From Paraburkholderia flava (GTDB taxonomy: Bacteria > Pseudomonadota > Gammaproteobacteria > Burkholderiales > Burkholderiaceae), in the NCBI RefSeq assembly GCF_004359985.1, contig NZ_SMRO01000001.1, forward strand, positions 1,364,001-1,428,000: 64,000 bases of DNA. The letters are read 5' to 3'. The translations under genes and the position numbers were made by a program. Below the pieces are notes generated by a model that did not search any database, was not told the DNA's origin, and saw only the letters and a program-made list of their open reading frames with translations. This document shows positions 27,022 through 35,499 of the stretch, piece after piece. Numbering within the stretch: the first letter of the stretch is position 1; every line of letters starts with the position of its first letter.

Positions 27022-27166
27022 GTCTGGGTCAGGCTTCGTTCAACGTGCTCGCACGCGTATAGCGCGCAAACACGTTGCATCCGCGGCCCAGCGACATGCC
27101 GATCAGCAAGCCCCACGCGACGAATGAAAACAGCAGGAACGCTTCGCTGTGCGCCCACGCACCATG
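26665..27166. repeat. direct repeat B, 502 bp (right flank of the 6-kb insertion)
   Basis: Partner of repeat A at 20177-20678, constant offset 6488. Homology begins abruptly at 26665 inside LysR codon 185 and continues on the right into the intact membrane-protein gene. The ten differences in the LysR part are all silent. The other 13 fall in the short gap and membrane-protein part and give two amino-acid changes. Confidence 0.95.
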
Positions 27167-27526
27167 CGATTCGATCTCGTAGTGCATCAGGAATTCAACT
27201 GCGAAAGCAGCAAGCAGCACGACCAGCAACGCCGGGTCTCCCGGCACGCGCACGAGCCCGTTGGGCGCATCGATACGCAGACGCCAGCGCGACGCATGCA
27301 TCCAGCCCATCGACGCCCCCACCGCGAGCGCGACCAGCAGCGCAACGGCATCGGCCCACGTGGCGGACGGAAAGAGCTTCGGCATGTTCATGCCGCCGAG
27401 CATCGCCATCACGAGTGGAAACACGAACAGCCGGGTGGGCCGCAGCGTACGCGCATAGCAGCGGCGAACGCCGAGCACGATCAGGATCGCGAAAACAACG
27501 ATCGAATAGGTTGGAATGTGCAGCAC
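27029..27526 (-). CDS. multi-helix membrane protein (DUF6622-like)
   Basis: 165 residues from GTG 27526 with GGGAGCG upstream. Four to five hydrophobic helices: IVVFAILIVLGV, FVFPLVMAMLGG, AVALLVALAVGASMGWM, LVVLLAAFAVEFLM and FLLFSFVAWGLLIGMSLGRG. I think it belongs to the DUF6622 group common in Burkholderiales, but this is from memory of the pattern. Function unknown. A 3'-terminal fragment of a diverged copy survives at 20541-20678. Confidence 0.75.
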   Translation of the reverse strand: MLHIPTYSIVVFAILIVLGVRRCYARTLRPTRLFVFPLVMAMLGGMNMPKLFPSATWADAVALLVALAVGASMGWMHASRWRLRIDAPNGLVRVPGDPALLVVLLAAFAVEFLMHYEIESHGAWAHSEAFLLFSFVAWGLLIGMSLGRGCNVFARYTRASTLNEA

Positions 27527-27544
27527 CGCGCGCTCCCGGTAGAT

Positions 27545-27572
27545 TCAACGTAGATGAGTCAACGTAGATGAG
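27545..27572. repeat. 2 x 14-bp perfect tandem repeat
   Basis: TCAACGTAGATGAG occurs twice with no gap, 18 bp upstream of the membrane-protein start and about 200 bp upstream of the LytS-type kinase. It could be a pair of regulator sites or simple slippage. Confidence 0.85.
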
Positions 27573-27770
27573 TCCGCGGCCCATTTTAGGACTGCCGTGT
27601 CGCGCCGCACGCCGGTTGCGACGAACCGCATGCGGTAGCGACAGGACGCACATTGCGCGGATAAATGGCCGGCACGTCCCGCCGAAAATGGCCGCCACGG
27701 CCGCAGGCAGACGCGCTACCATCGACGGGCCTGTTCGATGCCTTCACGGCCACCGCTTCGCTCCCGAACC

Positions 27771-28829
27771 ATGCCCTTCGCTTCGACCTTTCTTTCGCTC
27801 AGAGATTCGGCACGCAGCAATCTGCTCGCGCGGAGACTGGCATACGTGCTGTTGCTGAGTTGTGCGCTCGGGTCGTGCTTCTGGGTGGTGTCGCGAAGCG
27901 TGACGCTCGGGTCGTCGCTGTTCACGGCGAACGCTATCGGCTTCAGCGCATTCGTGTTCGGACGGTTGCTCGCCAGATTGACCGGCGGCCGCTTTGCGGT
28001 CGCGGTACGCGCATTGATCGTCGCGCCGCTCAGCGTGATCGTCGGCACCAAACTGGCTGCGCTGGGCGGCAACGACGGCGCGATACGTCTGCTGCACAGC
28101 ACGCCCGCCCAATGGATTGCGCTTGCGCCGACGTTCCTGGTCGTCGCGATCGCTTACGCGTTCGCGACCGTGCACATCCAGTCGCTGCAGGTGCGCACCG
28201 CGCTCGAAAAACAGCGGCGTGAAGCGGCTGAACTGCGACAGTCGGAAACCGCCGCACGGCTCGCGTTGCTGCAGGCGCAGATCGAACCGCATTTTCTGTT
28301 CAACACGCTCGCCAACGTGCGCAGCCTGATCGAACGCGACCAGGCCGGCGCATCGGCGATGCTCGATCATCTGAACCGCTATCTGCGCGCGAGCCTCGGA
28401 CGTACGCGCAAACCGGTTTCGTCGCTGGAGGAGGAGCTGGAACTGATCGACGCGTTACTGTCGATTGCCGCAATGCGGCTCGGCGATCGTCTGCGCTACT
28501 CGGTCGATCTGCCGCATGCGTTGCGCCAGTTGCCGCTGCCGCCGCTGTTGCTACAACCGCTCGTCGAAAACGCGCTGATTCACGGCATCGAACCGGCGAT
28601 CGAAGGCGGCGACATCCGCATCGAAATCGCACGGGAAGCAGACATGCTGAGCCTCGCGGTCATCGATACCGGCGTAGGGCTCGGCAAGGTCAGCACGTTG
28701 CACGGCGGCGTCGGGCTCGCGAACGTGCGGGCCCGCCTGGCCGCGCTGTACGGCGATGCCGCGCGACTATCGATCGAATCGAACGCCACGCGCGGCGTCA
28801 CCGCGCGTCTTCTCCTTCCCCTGCACTGA
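27771..28829 (+). CDS. LytS/YpdA-type sensor histidine kinase
   Basis: 352 residues from ATG 27771; an in-frame ATG at 27738 would add 11. Residues about 15-135 hold four membrane helices. A short coiled coil (residues about 140-165) follows. The phosphoacceptor lies in LLQAQIEPHFLFNTLANVRSL (His_kinase family PF06580). The ATPase domain has LLLQPLVENALIHGIEPA (N box) and DTGVGLG, then GGVGLANVRARL. One base separates its stop from the next start, so it is paired with the LytTR regulator. The signal is unknown. Confidence 0.9.
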   Translation: MPFASTFLSLRDSARSNLLARRLAYVLLLSCALGSCFWVVSRSVTLGSSLFTANAIGFSAFVFGRLLARLTGGRFAVAVRALIVAPLSVIVGTKLAALGGNDGAIRLLHSTPAQWIALAPTFLVVAIAYAFATVHIQSLQVRTALEKQRREAAELRQSETAARLALLQAQIEPHFLFNTLANVRSLIERDQAGASAMLDHLNRYLRASLGRTRKPVSSLEEELELIDALLSIAAMRLGDRLRYSVDLPHALRQLPLPPLLLQPLVENALIHGIEPAIEGGDIRIEIAREADMLSLAVIDTGVGLGKVSTLHGGVGLANVRARLAALYGDAARLSIESNATRGVTARLLLPLH

Positions 28830-28830
28830 C

Positions 28831-29562
28831 ATGCCCACCGCCCTCATCGCCGACGACGAACCGAACCTCTCGACCGAGCTCGCCGCGCGCCTCGCGCATT
28901 TCTGGCCGGAACTCGACATCGTCGGGATGCCGCGCAACGGCGTGGACGCGCTCGCGCAGATCAACGCGAAGCAACCCGACTTCGCGTTTCTCGACATCCG
29001 CATGCCGGGGCTCGACGGATTGCAGATCGCGCAGTCGGTGCCGCATCTGCGCATCGTGTTCGTCACGGCTTACGACGAATATGCGGTGCGTGCATTCGAT
29101 ATCGCTGCGGCCGACTATCTGATGAAGCCACTCACCGACGACCGACTGCTGAAATGCATCGCGAAGCTGCAACGCGGCAGCCGCCCGGCACGCGACGAAG
29201 AAACGCTAACCGCTGCGGGCGCGCTCAACGATGCGCCGCTGATTCAATGGCTCACCGTCGGACATCGCGACGCGACGCACCTCGTGTCTATCGACGACGT
29301 CCACTACTTCCAGGCCACCGACAAGTACACCGAAGTCGTCACCGCGACGCACCGTCACATCATCCGCACGCCGCTGAAGGAACTGCTGTCGCGCCTCGAC
29401 CCGACGCGTTTCGTGCAGGTGCATCGCAGCGTGATCGTGTCGCTGGCGCAGATCGAACGTATCGAGCGCGATCTGCTCGGACGGCAACGCATTCATTTGC
29501 GGCAGCATGACGAGACGCTGCCGGTGAGCCGGAGTTATGGGGCGGTGTTCCGGCAGATGTGA
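28831..29562 (+). CDS. LytTR-family response regulator
   Basis: 243 residues. Residues 1-120 are a receiver domain: acidic pair ADDEPN, phosphoacceptor Asp in FAFLDIRMPGLDG, Thr in VFVTAYDEYAVRAFD and Lys in YLMKPL. Residues about 140-243 are a LytTR DNA-binding domain (VSIDDVHYFQATDKYTEV, LDPTRFVQVHRSVIVSL). It is the partner of the kinase just upstream. LytTR proteins bind pairs of short direct repeats; a direct repeat lies at 27545-27572, though its 14-bp period is shorter than usual for this family. Confidence 0.93.
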   Translation: MPTALIADDEPNLSTELAARLAHFWPELDIVGMPRNGVDALAQINAKQPDFAFLDIRMPGLDGLQIAQSVPHLRIVFVTAYDEYAVRAFDIAAADYLMKPLTDDRLLKCIAKLQRGSRPARDEETLTAAGALNDAPLIQWLTVGHRDATHLVSIDDVHYFQATDKYTEVVTATHRHIIRTPLKELLSRLDPTRFVQVHRSVIVSLAQIERIERDLLGRQRIHLRQHDETLPVSRSYGAVFRQM

Positions 29563-29669
29563 CGAAGAGAGATACCGCTTGCTTGATCGACGTTTCAGCA
29601 CAGCCTGAAACATTCATGCGCCCGCGCGGAGGAAACTGATGTTTCTCCCACTGCATCGAGGCCGCCGTC

Positions 29670-30008
29670 ATGACGATCACCTGCTTTATCCGCTATGAAA
29701 TCGATCCGTTCAGGAAGGACCTGTTCAAGACGTATGCGGACAACTGGGCAAGCATCATTCCTCGCTGTGGTGGTCATCTGCTGGGCTATTTTCTGCCGCA
29801 CGAGGGCACCAATTACGAAGCGTGGGGGCTCGTCGCGTTTGCCGATCTCGCGGCCTATGAGATCTACCGGAAGCGATTGAAGGAAGACGAGAAGGCGTGC
29901 GCGAACTTCGCGTTTGCGGTGCGTGAGCGGTTTATTCTGAAAGAGGAGAGGACTTTTCCGGAGGTCGTCGATTCGACCTGGTTGAAGGCGCCGGTAGCGC
30001 CTGCATAA
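29670..30008 (+). CDS. NIPSNAP family protein
   Basis: 112 residues with the NIPSNAP-type dimeric alpha/beta barrel fold: [52 protein letters not shown]. Bacterial members are small cytoplasmic proteins of unsettled function, sometimes near catabolic genes. It stands alone 107 bp after the LytTR gene and before a terminator hairpin. Confidence 0.85.
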   Translation: MTITCFIRYEIDPFRKDLFKTYADNWASIIPRCGGHLLGYFLPHEGTNYEAWGLVAFADLAAYEIYRKRLKEDEKACANFAFAVRERFILKEERTFPEVVDSTWLKAPVAPA

Positions 30009-30028
30009 AAGGGCTTTTGCGGTTCTGG

Positions 30029-30051
30029 GCGTGTGCGCTGAACGCACACGC
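30029..30051. terminator. hairpin between convergent NIPSNAP and binding-protein genes
   Basis: A perfect 9-bp stem GCGTGTGCG / CGCACACGC with a 5-nt loop, ending 1 bp before the minus-strand gene's stop. No long T-run follows, so termination is likely but not certain. Confidence 0.55.
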
Positions 30052-30052
30052 G

Positions 30053-31030
30053 TTACGCCAACCCCGGCGGCGCAGCGCGCGCAACTTCAATCGCCTTCGG
30101 CAACAGCTTCAACTGCAGAAACGCATCGGCGATCCGCTGCTGATCGGCGAGCGCGTCGCGCGAAATCGGCTCGACGCCATAACGCAGACGCTGCAATGCC
30201 ACGTCGACGACATCGTGCGGTAGCCCCCACAACCGCGAGAATTCGTCGGCGGCTGCAGAGCGGTTCGACTCGATCCACTTGTCGAGCGCGATCAGTTCCG
30301 CGAGCGCGACGCGCAGCACGTCGTCGTTTTTCTCGGCATAGCGCTGCGACGTGAAGTAGTACGCGCGATTGCCGACCACGCCGGTGCCGTCGGCGACGAT
30401 GCGCGCGTTCGCCGTCTTCTGCGCGACGGCGAGAAACGGATCCCAGATAGCCCATGCATCGACGGCGCGCGTTTCGAATGCGGCGCGCGCATCGGACGGC
30501 GATAGCCATACCGGTGTCACGTCGCGATAGTCGAGCTTCGCGGCCGCCAGCAATCGCACCAACAGGAAGTGCGTATTCGAGCCTTTGGTGAGCGCAATCC
30601 GCTTGCCCTTCAAATCCCGAATCGACGTAATCGGCGAATTCGCCGGCACGATCACGGCCTCGCTCGCTGGACGCTTCGCGGTCTGCCCGTAATAGACGAT
30701 CGGCGCGCCGGCCGCCTGCGCGAAAATCGGCGGCGCTTCGCCGACGTCGCCGAAATCGATCGACCCGACGTTGAGCGCTTCGAGCTGCGGCGGCCCTGAC
30801 GGAAACTCGGTCCATTCGACTCGGGTGCCGCTCGCGGCGAGCCGCTTTTCGAGCGTGCCGCGCGCCTTCAGGATGCTGAGCGATCCCTTCTGATAACCGA
30901 TGCGCAGCACGCGTCCGGTCGATGCGTTTGCGCCCTGCGCACGCGCGCCCGGTAGCGTTGCGCCCAGCGCAAGCGCGGCGAGTCCGGTGCCGATGAAGCC
31001 GCGACGGCTCGTCGATCTAAAACGCGTCAT
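30053..31030 (-). CDS. aliphatic sulfonate-type ABC substrate-binding protein (SsuA-like)
   Basis: 325 residues from ATG 31030 (GAGAG upstream). The N-terminus TSRRGFIGTGLAALALG is a twin-arginine signal ending near ARA. The mature protein is a SsuA/NrtA-type two-lobed binding protein: RIGYQKGSLSILKARGTLEK, FGDVGEAPPIFAQAAG, AIWDPFLAVA. It would catch an alkanesulfonate, taurine or similar ligand in the periplasm. No cognate permease or ATPase is next to it, so it either works with a transporter elsewhere or is an orphan. Confidence 0.88.
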   Translation of the reverse strand: MTRFRSTSRRGFIGTGLAALALGATLPGARAQGANASTGRVLRIGYQKGSLSILKARGTLEKRLAASGTRVEWTEFPSGPPQLEALNVGSIDFGDVGEAPPIFAQAAGAPIVYYGQTAKRPASEAVIVPANSPITSIRDLKGKRIALTKGSNTHFLLVRLLAAAKLDYRDVTPVWLSPSDARAAFETRAVDAWAIWDPFLAVAQKTANARIVADGTGVVGNRAYYFTSQRYAEKNDDVLRVALAELIALDKWIESNRSAAADEFSRLWGLPHDVVDVALQRLRYGVEPISRDALADQQRIADAFLQLKLLPKAIEVARAAPPGLA

Positions 31031-31217
31031 GGATGCACTCTCTCGAAGATGAATAAGCAGCGGCCCACGCCGCACGAATCGCTGCCGATACTACGGCGAC
31101 GCTTCCGGCGATGGAACGAATTCATTTCGAAATGCTTATCTGCGGACTGTCGATACTCGTTCGTCGCGATGATCGATCGTGCGCACAATGCGCTGCGTTC
31201 GCCGAAAGCATTACCGG

Positions 31218-32213
31218 CTAGTTCCCTCTCCCGTCGGAAGGGGCGTCGAGTTCGGCTTTATAGCGGCGGTTGATCGTATCCGCATCGACACCGGCAATCC
31301 TCCCAGTATGTTCGTCCTCATCCCAACCTACCTCATAGAACTGGTCGCCGCGCGAAAAATACATATGCTTCGGCTCAATGAAAGTAAACGCATCTGGAGG
31401 TGCCATGTCCTTGAACACTGCCGCGCCGTCGAGACGCAGATACACGAGATCATTTCCTGTTCGTGCGAGCATGCCGTTCATTCCGAACGAACCGGAATTC
31501 GGGTCGATCGTGAGTGTCGCGTCAAACCCATAGTCGATGCCGCGCCCCGGCTGGCTGACAAACTTCAATAATTCGAAGTGGGCGAAATCGATCTCCGGCA
31601 TCGGTTCGCCATTCACAAACAGCTTTCCGCGGCTGCGCGAGAAATGAAAATTGCGCCACTGTTCCTCCTTGAATGGAAAAACAAGGGAGAAATCCTTCGG
31701 GTCAGCGCCTTCGATTTTCTTGTTTTCGAAATACACGGACGAGTCGTCTGCCGCGAAATATTCGAACTGGTCGCGCTGCCAATCTTCGTGGGATGCCACA
31801 CCGTCGTTCGGAATACGGTGGAATGCCGGTGTGAGCGTAGTCATCAGTGTCAAATCGCGGTCTTCACGTTGAACCTCCGGACTGCCGCGAGAAAGAATGT
31901 CCATATAGGAATAGCTGGTCATCCAGTAGACAAGATCTTTCTGCACCACATAGTTCTTCGAGAGGAAGCGCGTATTCGCCGCACAGGTCTGGGTTTTTCC
32001 CTGCGTCCAGGTCACCTGACCCGGCTGGGTGAATTTGCCGTGGCGCGTCTCATGACAGATACCCACTTCGTATTGCCCGGACGCATCCCGGTATCCGGCA
32101 CTCTGGTATCCGCCATCGCTGCTGAATACCGATCCAAGGAATGCAATAAGCCCGCTGGCGATCGCCAGCAGCAAGACACCTATGATCAGCGTACGAAGCC
32201 GGGGTATTTTCAT
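31218..32213 (-). CDS. DKNYY-family membrane-anchored protein
   Basis: 331 residues. A single N-terminal membrane helix (TLIIGVLLLAIASGLIAFLG) precedes a periplasmic domain. That domain shows repeats of the DKNYY type, for example FAADDSSVYFENKKIEGADP and DAFTFIEPKHMYFSRGDQFYEV. In this family each unit is thought to form a beta structure of unknown binding role. It is read divergently from a frameshifted membrane gene about 100 bp away. Codon use here is less G+C-biased than in neighbours, which suggests transfer (by eye). Confidence 0.78.
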   Translation of the reverse strand: MKIPRLRTLIIGVLLLAIASGLIAFLGSVFSSDGGYQSAGYRDASGQYEVGICHETRHGKFTQPGQVTWTQGKTQTCAANTRFLSKNYVVQKDLVYWMTSYSYMDILSRGSPEVQREDRDLTLMTTLTPAFHRIPNDGVASHEDWQRDQFEYFAADDSSVYFENKKIEGADPKDFSLVFPFKEEQWRNFHFSRSRGKLFVNGEPMPEIDFAHFELLKFVSQPGRGIDYGFDATLTIDPNSGSFGMNGMLARTGNDLVYLRLDGAAVFKDMAPPDAFTFIEPKHMYFSRGDQFYEVGWDEDEHTGRIAGVDADTINRRYKAELDAPSDGRGN

Positions 32214-32318
32214 TTTTCTGACTGGATCCTGTTGATCCGCCTATCGGATGACGCCATTGACCATACCGATCGCTTCGCGCATATTCGCACCGATCGATCA
32301 GACAACACAGCATCCTAT

Positions 32319-32952
32319 ATGAGTCGAAAGAGTCCTGAGAGGAAGGCATGGCGCAAGAGCGCGGTGGAAGCCAGGGCACGCGAAGCCGCGACTTCCCCTT
32401 CGGTTGCGGCTGTCAATCGCAGGCCTGCCCTATTCGGTGCACGAACCCGGATGCTCGCCCCGCTGCTTGTCACAGTGGGATGTGCGTACATACTGCTCAA
32501 GGGAATGGTGTGGGCGGCCAATCGCATCGGCATGCGTAACGTGGGTTCACTACGACTATCCCGTCGCTCGCACGACATATCTGAACCACAGTCCATACAC
32601 GACGCTCGTCAGCAGCGAGTACACGTGGAGCTGGAAGCTGCTCGCCCTCCTGTCCCTTGCACTTGGGTCTTTCGCGGGACGCTGTGTCTGGCACGGCACC
32701 GTTCGCGCGGCGTTCACGCGACGCGCCCTCTGGCTCATGACCGGTTGGATTCTAGGCATCGCATTGCTGATTGCCGAAATCGAGCTGGCATTTCGAGGCC
32801 TCATACCGTTCATCCCGCGTATTTCGGGTTGGGGATGGGACGTATTTGGCATTGCATGGCTGCTTTCCGGCCTTCAGTTCTGCGCATTGTGGGGTTGGCT
32901 GATGAGTCGTTGCGGCGTTCCGAAAGAGGACATCTTTACACGCGATTCCTGA
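32319..32952 (+). pseudogene. small membrane protein, probably frameshifted
   Basis: From ATG 32319 the frame gives a basic N-terminus and a helix (MLAPLLVTVGCAYILLKGMV, then WAANRIGMRN). It then becomes nonsense. A shift of one base at the GGG run 32543-32545 continues into VHYDYPVARTTYLNHSPYTT and three more good helices (LLALLSLALGSFAG, ALWLMTGWILGIALLIAEIE, FGIAWLLSGLQFCALWGWL), ending at 32952. Removing one G would give a 210-residue, four-helix protein. Either a real disruption or a base error in the assembly. No family recognised. Confidence 0.6.
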
Positions 32953-33416
32953 TGACCTCGTCTGAAAGAATCCGGGAAATGGGAGCCACGCACCGGCAAT
33001 ACGCTGCAACGCGACCTGCAACTGCCCATGCTTGACGCCCGTCTGACAATGTGTTTCCATGTCGCACCATGTACGCATCCCAAGCCCTCCTGTCGCTAAG
33101 CCTACTAGCCCGCTCTTCCGGGCCTGGTCTGCTACTGCGCGCGTACATCGTCTGATTTTTCCGAAGCACCGCTAAATCCCCAGTTTGCTGACCTTGCCCC
33201 GGTTTCCGACCGGCGGCGATGTTGTTTCGTTTGCGTCATCCGGTCGACTTTCACGCTTTGAACTGTCGCCCTGTCGATGACCATGAACACCGAATACCTC
33301 AACACTTTTCGTCTGACCCGCCGACCCAGTCCCGGCGGCGCCTGCGCGCGCCCTCAACGCCGCAACACCGCATCGAACACCCCACCGCATTTCACTCATT
33401 GAGCGAGACCGTCACC
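32953..33416. other. 464-bp leader region of leuA
   Basis: No conserved gene is visible between the frameshifted membrane gene and leuA. It contains a 41-codon open frame (33277-33402) ending 14 bp before the leuA start, and G+C-rich stretches able to form hairpins. No classical sigma70 promoter stands out. Confidence 0.5.
33277..33402 (+). CDS. possible upstream (leader) peptide of leuA, 41 aa
   Basis: ATG ACC ATG AAC at 33277, stop TGA at 33400-33402, 14 bp before the leuA ATG. The peptide begins [17 protein letters not shown] and is rich in Arg, Thr, Asn and Pro. It has only two Leu, so it is not a standard leucine attenuator peptide. It is reported because its position in front of an amino-acid biosynthesis gene is suggestive. 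It could also be chance. Confidence 0.3.
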   Translation: MTMNTEYLNTFRLTRRPSPGGACARPQRRNTASNTPPHFTH

Positions 33417-35159
33417 ATGTTGAAGAACCCTGCCGTCAAATACCGCCCCTTTACGCCCGTCAATTTGCCGGACCGCACGTGGCCCTCGCGCACCATCACG
33501 CGTGCGCCGATCTGGATGAGCACCGATCTGCGCGACGGCAACCAGGCGCTGTTCGAACCGATGAATGCGCAGCGCAAGATGCGCATGTTCAAGACGCTGG
33601 TGGCGATCGGCTTCAAGGAAATCGAGGTCGCGTTTCCGTCTGCATCGCAGACCGATTTCAACTTCGTGCGCGAACTGATCGAGGGCGGTCACATTCCCGA
33701 CGACGTGACGATCGAAGTGCTCACGCAGGCGCGCGACGATCTGATCGAGCGCACGTTCGAATCGCTGCGCGGCGTGCCGCGCGCGATCGTCCATCTGTAC
33801 AACGCGACCGCGCCGGAATTCCGCAAGATGGTGTTCGGACTCGACCGCGACGGCGTGAAGGCGCTCGCAGTGAACGCGGCGCGCACCGTGAAGCGTCTCG
33901 CGGATGCCGCGACCGACACGCAATTCACGCTGCAATACAGCCCCGAAACGTTCACCGCGACTGAACTCGATTTCGCGAAGGAAGTCTGCGATGCCGTGTT
34001 CGACGTATGGCAACCGACGCCGCAACGCAAAGCGATCGTCAACCTGCCGGCCACCGTCGAAGTGGGCACGCCGAATTTCTACGCGGACCAGATCGAGTGG
34101 ATGCATCGCAACCTCGCGCGCCGCGATTCGTTGATCGTGTCGGTGCATCCGCATAACGATCGCGGCACCGCCGTCGCCGCCGCAGAACTCGCGGTGATGG
34201 CCGGCGCGGATCGCGTCGAAGGCTGTCTGTTCGGCAACGGCGAGCGCACCGGCAACGTCGATCTCGTCACGCTCGCGCTGAACCTGTACTCGCAGGGCGT
34301 CGATCCGGGCCTCGACTTCTCGAACGTCAACGAAGTCGCGCGCACCGCCGAGGAATGCACGCAGTTGCCGGTGCATCCGCGTCATCCGTATGTCGGCGAT
34401 CTCGTGTTTACCGCTTTCTCCGGTTCGCATCAGGACGCGATCAAGAAAGGCTTCGCGCAGCAAAAGCCCGACGCGATCTGGGAAATGCCGTACCTGCCGG
34501 TCGATCCGAGCGATCTCGGCCGCACGTACGATTCGATCATTCGCGTGAACAGTCAGTCGGGCAAGGGCGGCATCGCGTATCTGCTCGAACAGTCGTACGG
34601 CATCGTGCTGCCGCGCCGGTTGCAGGTCGATTTCAGCGCGGCCGTGCAGCGCCTCACCGACGACAGCGGCCACGAAGTCACCCCGCAGCAGATTTTCACG
34701 CTGTTCGAGCGCGAATACGTCGATTCGAACACGCCGGTGCGCTACGTGTCGCACAGTCTCACCGAGCAGGGGGGGCGCGAGCGCATCCGGTTGACGGTCG
34801 ACCTTCACGGCGAACGGACGGTCGTCAGCGGCGAGGGCAATGGCCCGCTCGATGCATTGATGCACGCACTGCGCACGCCCGTGCGAATCCAGCATTACGA
34901 AGAACGCGCGCTCACGCAGGGTGCGGACGCGCGTGCGATCGCGATCGCGGAGATGGCGGGCAGCCATGTGGTCGGTAACGCGTTCGGCGTCAGTGTCGAT
35001 GCGAATCTGGTGACGGCGTCGATCCGCGCGGTGATCAGCGGTATCAACCGTGCATATGCGCGCTGCGAGCACGATGCGCAGCAGCATTTCTTCGATGCGG
35101 TACTGCGTGAAGCGAATGATGCCGATGCGCATCGGCAAGCGGCGGTGAATGAAGAGTAA
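33417..35159 (+). CDS. leuA: 2-isopropylmalate synthase (long type)
   Basis: 580 residues from ATG 33417. N-terminal TIM barrel with metal and acyl-CoA marks ([43 protein letters not shown]). A linker region has [13 protein letters not shown], and the C-terminal leucine-sensing regulatory domain begins near residue 440 ([20 protein letters not shown]). It condenses acetyl-CoA with 2-oxoisovalerate, the first committed step to leucine. It stands alone, away from ilvBHC, and may be a second copy of leuA in this genome. A strong terminator follows. Confidence 0.93.
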   Translation: MLKNPAVKYRPFTPVNLPDRTWPSRTITRAPIWMSTDLRDGNQALFEPMNAQRKMRMFKTLVAIGFKEIEVAFPSASQTDFNFVRELIEGGHIPDDVTIEVLTQARDDLIERTFESLRGVPRAIVHLYNATAPEFRKMVFGLDRDGVKALAVNAARTVKRLADAATDTQFTLQYSPETFTATELDFAKEVCDAVFDVWQPTPQRKAIVNLPATVEVGTPNFYADQIEWMHRNLARRDSLIVSVHPHNDRGTAVAAAELAVMAGADRVEGCLFGNGERTGNVDLVTLALNLYSQGVDPGLDFSNVNEVARTAEECTQLPVHPRHPYVGDLVFTAFSGSHQDAIKKGFAQQKPDAIWEMPYLPVDPSDLGRTYDSIIRVNSQSGKGGIAYLLEQSYGIVLPRRLQVDFSAAVQRLTDDSGHEVTPQQIFTLFEREYVDSNTPVRYVSHSLTEQGGRERIRLTVDLHGERTVVSGEGNGPLDALMHALRTPVRIQHYEERALTQGADARAIAIAEMAGSHVVGNAFGVSVDANLVTASIRAVISGINRAYARCEHDAQQHFFDAVLREANDADAHRQAAVNEE

Positions 35160-35499
35160 CGCGGGGAATGATCTTCGCGTAACACGCTGAAAGTTTCGCT
35201 CAGTAAAAGAGGGTGTCCGCGCATGCGGACACCCTCTTTATTTGCACAAGCCGTAATTTATCGGCGCGCAAAACCAAAACTTTAGCCTCAACCCCCGATT
35301 ATTTTCGACAATAAATATATCGCAACGAAAGCATCGCGACGCACGCGATTCATCAGAAGGATTAACGTTTCTGTCATGCAGCAGCGCTAATTTCGCCTGC
35401 GCTGCGCCGTTTCCCGCATCTCGTCCCTGCACCGTCCGCTCGCGGCGTGTGCGCGAAAACCGCCGGCACCCTCCGACTTTCGCAGCGACGAGACCTCTC
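35160..35499. other. 340-bp intergenic region, leuA terminator and siaA-like promoter zone
   Basis: Holds the leuA terminator (35206-35239). A clear AT-rich stretch around 35295-35330 (AATAAATATAT) is the most likely promoter area for the siaABC-like genes. No small gene is seen. Confidence 0.5.
35206..35239 (+). terminator. Rho-independent terminator of leuA
   Basis: A perfect 15-bp stem AAAGAGGGTGTCCGC / GCGGACACCCTCTTT with a GCAT loop, followed by a T-containing run. It lies 47 bp after the leuA stop codon. Confidence 0.93.

Noticed and set aside
32404-32952. A 182-residue membrane protein starting at ATG 32404
   Set aside because: The first 45 residues in this frame are Cys-rich and unlike a membrane-protein N-terminus, while the other frame gives a good one. 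A frameshift is the better reading.
33396-35138. 580-codon minus-strand frame opposite leuA
   Set aside because: Mirror of leuA with Arg/His-rich composition; not a gene.
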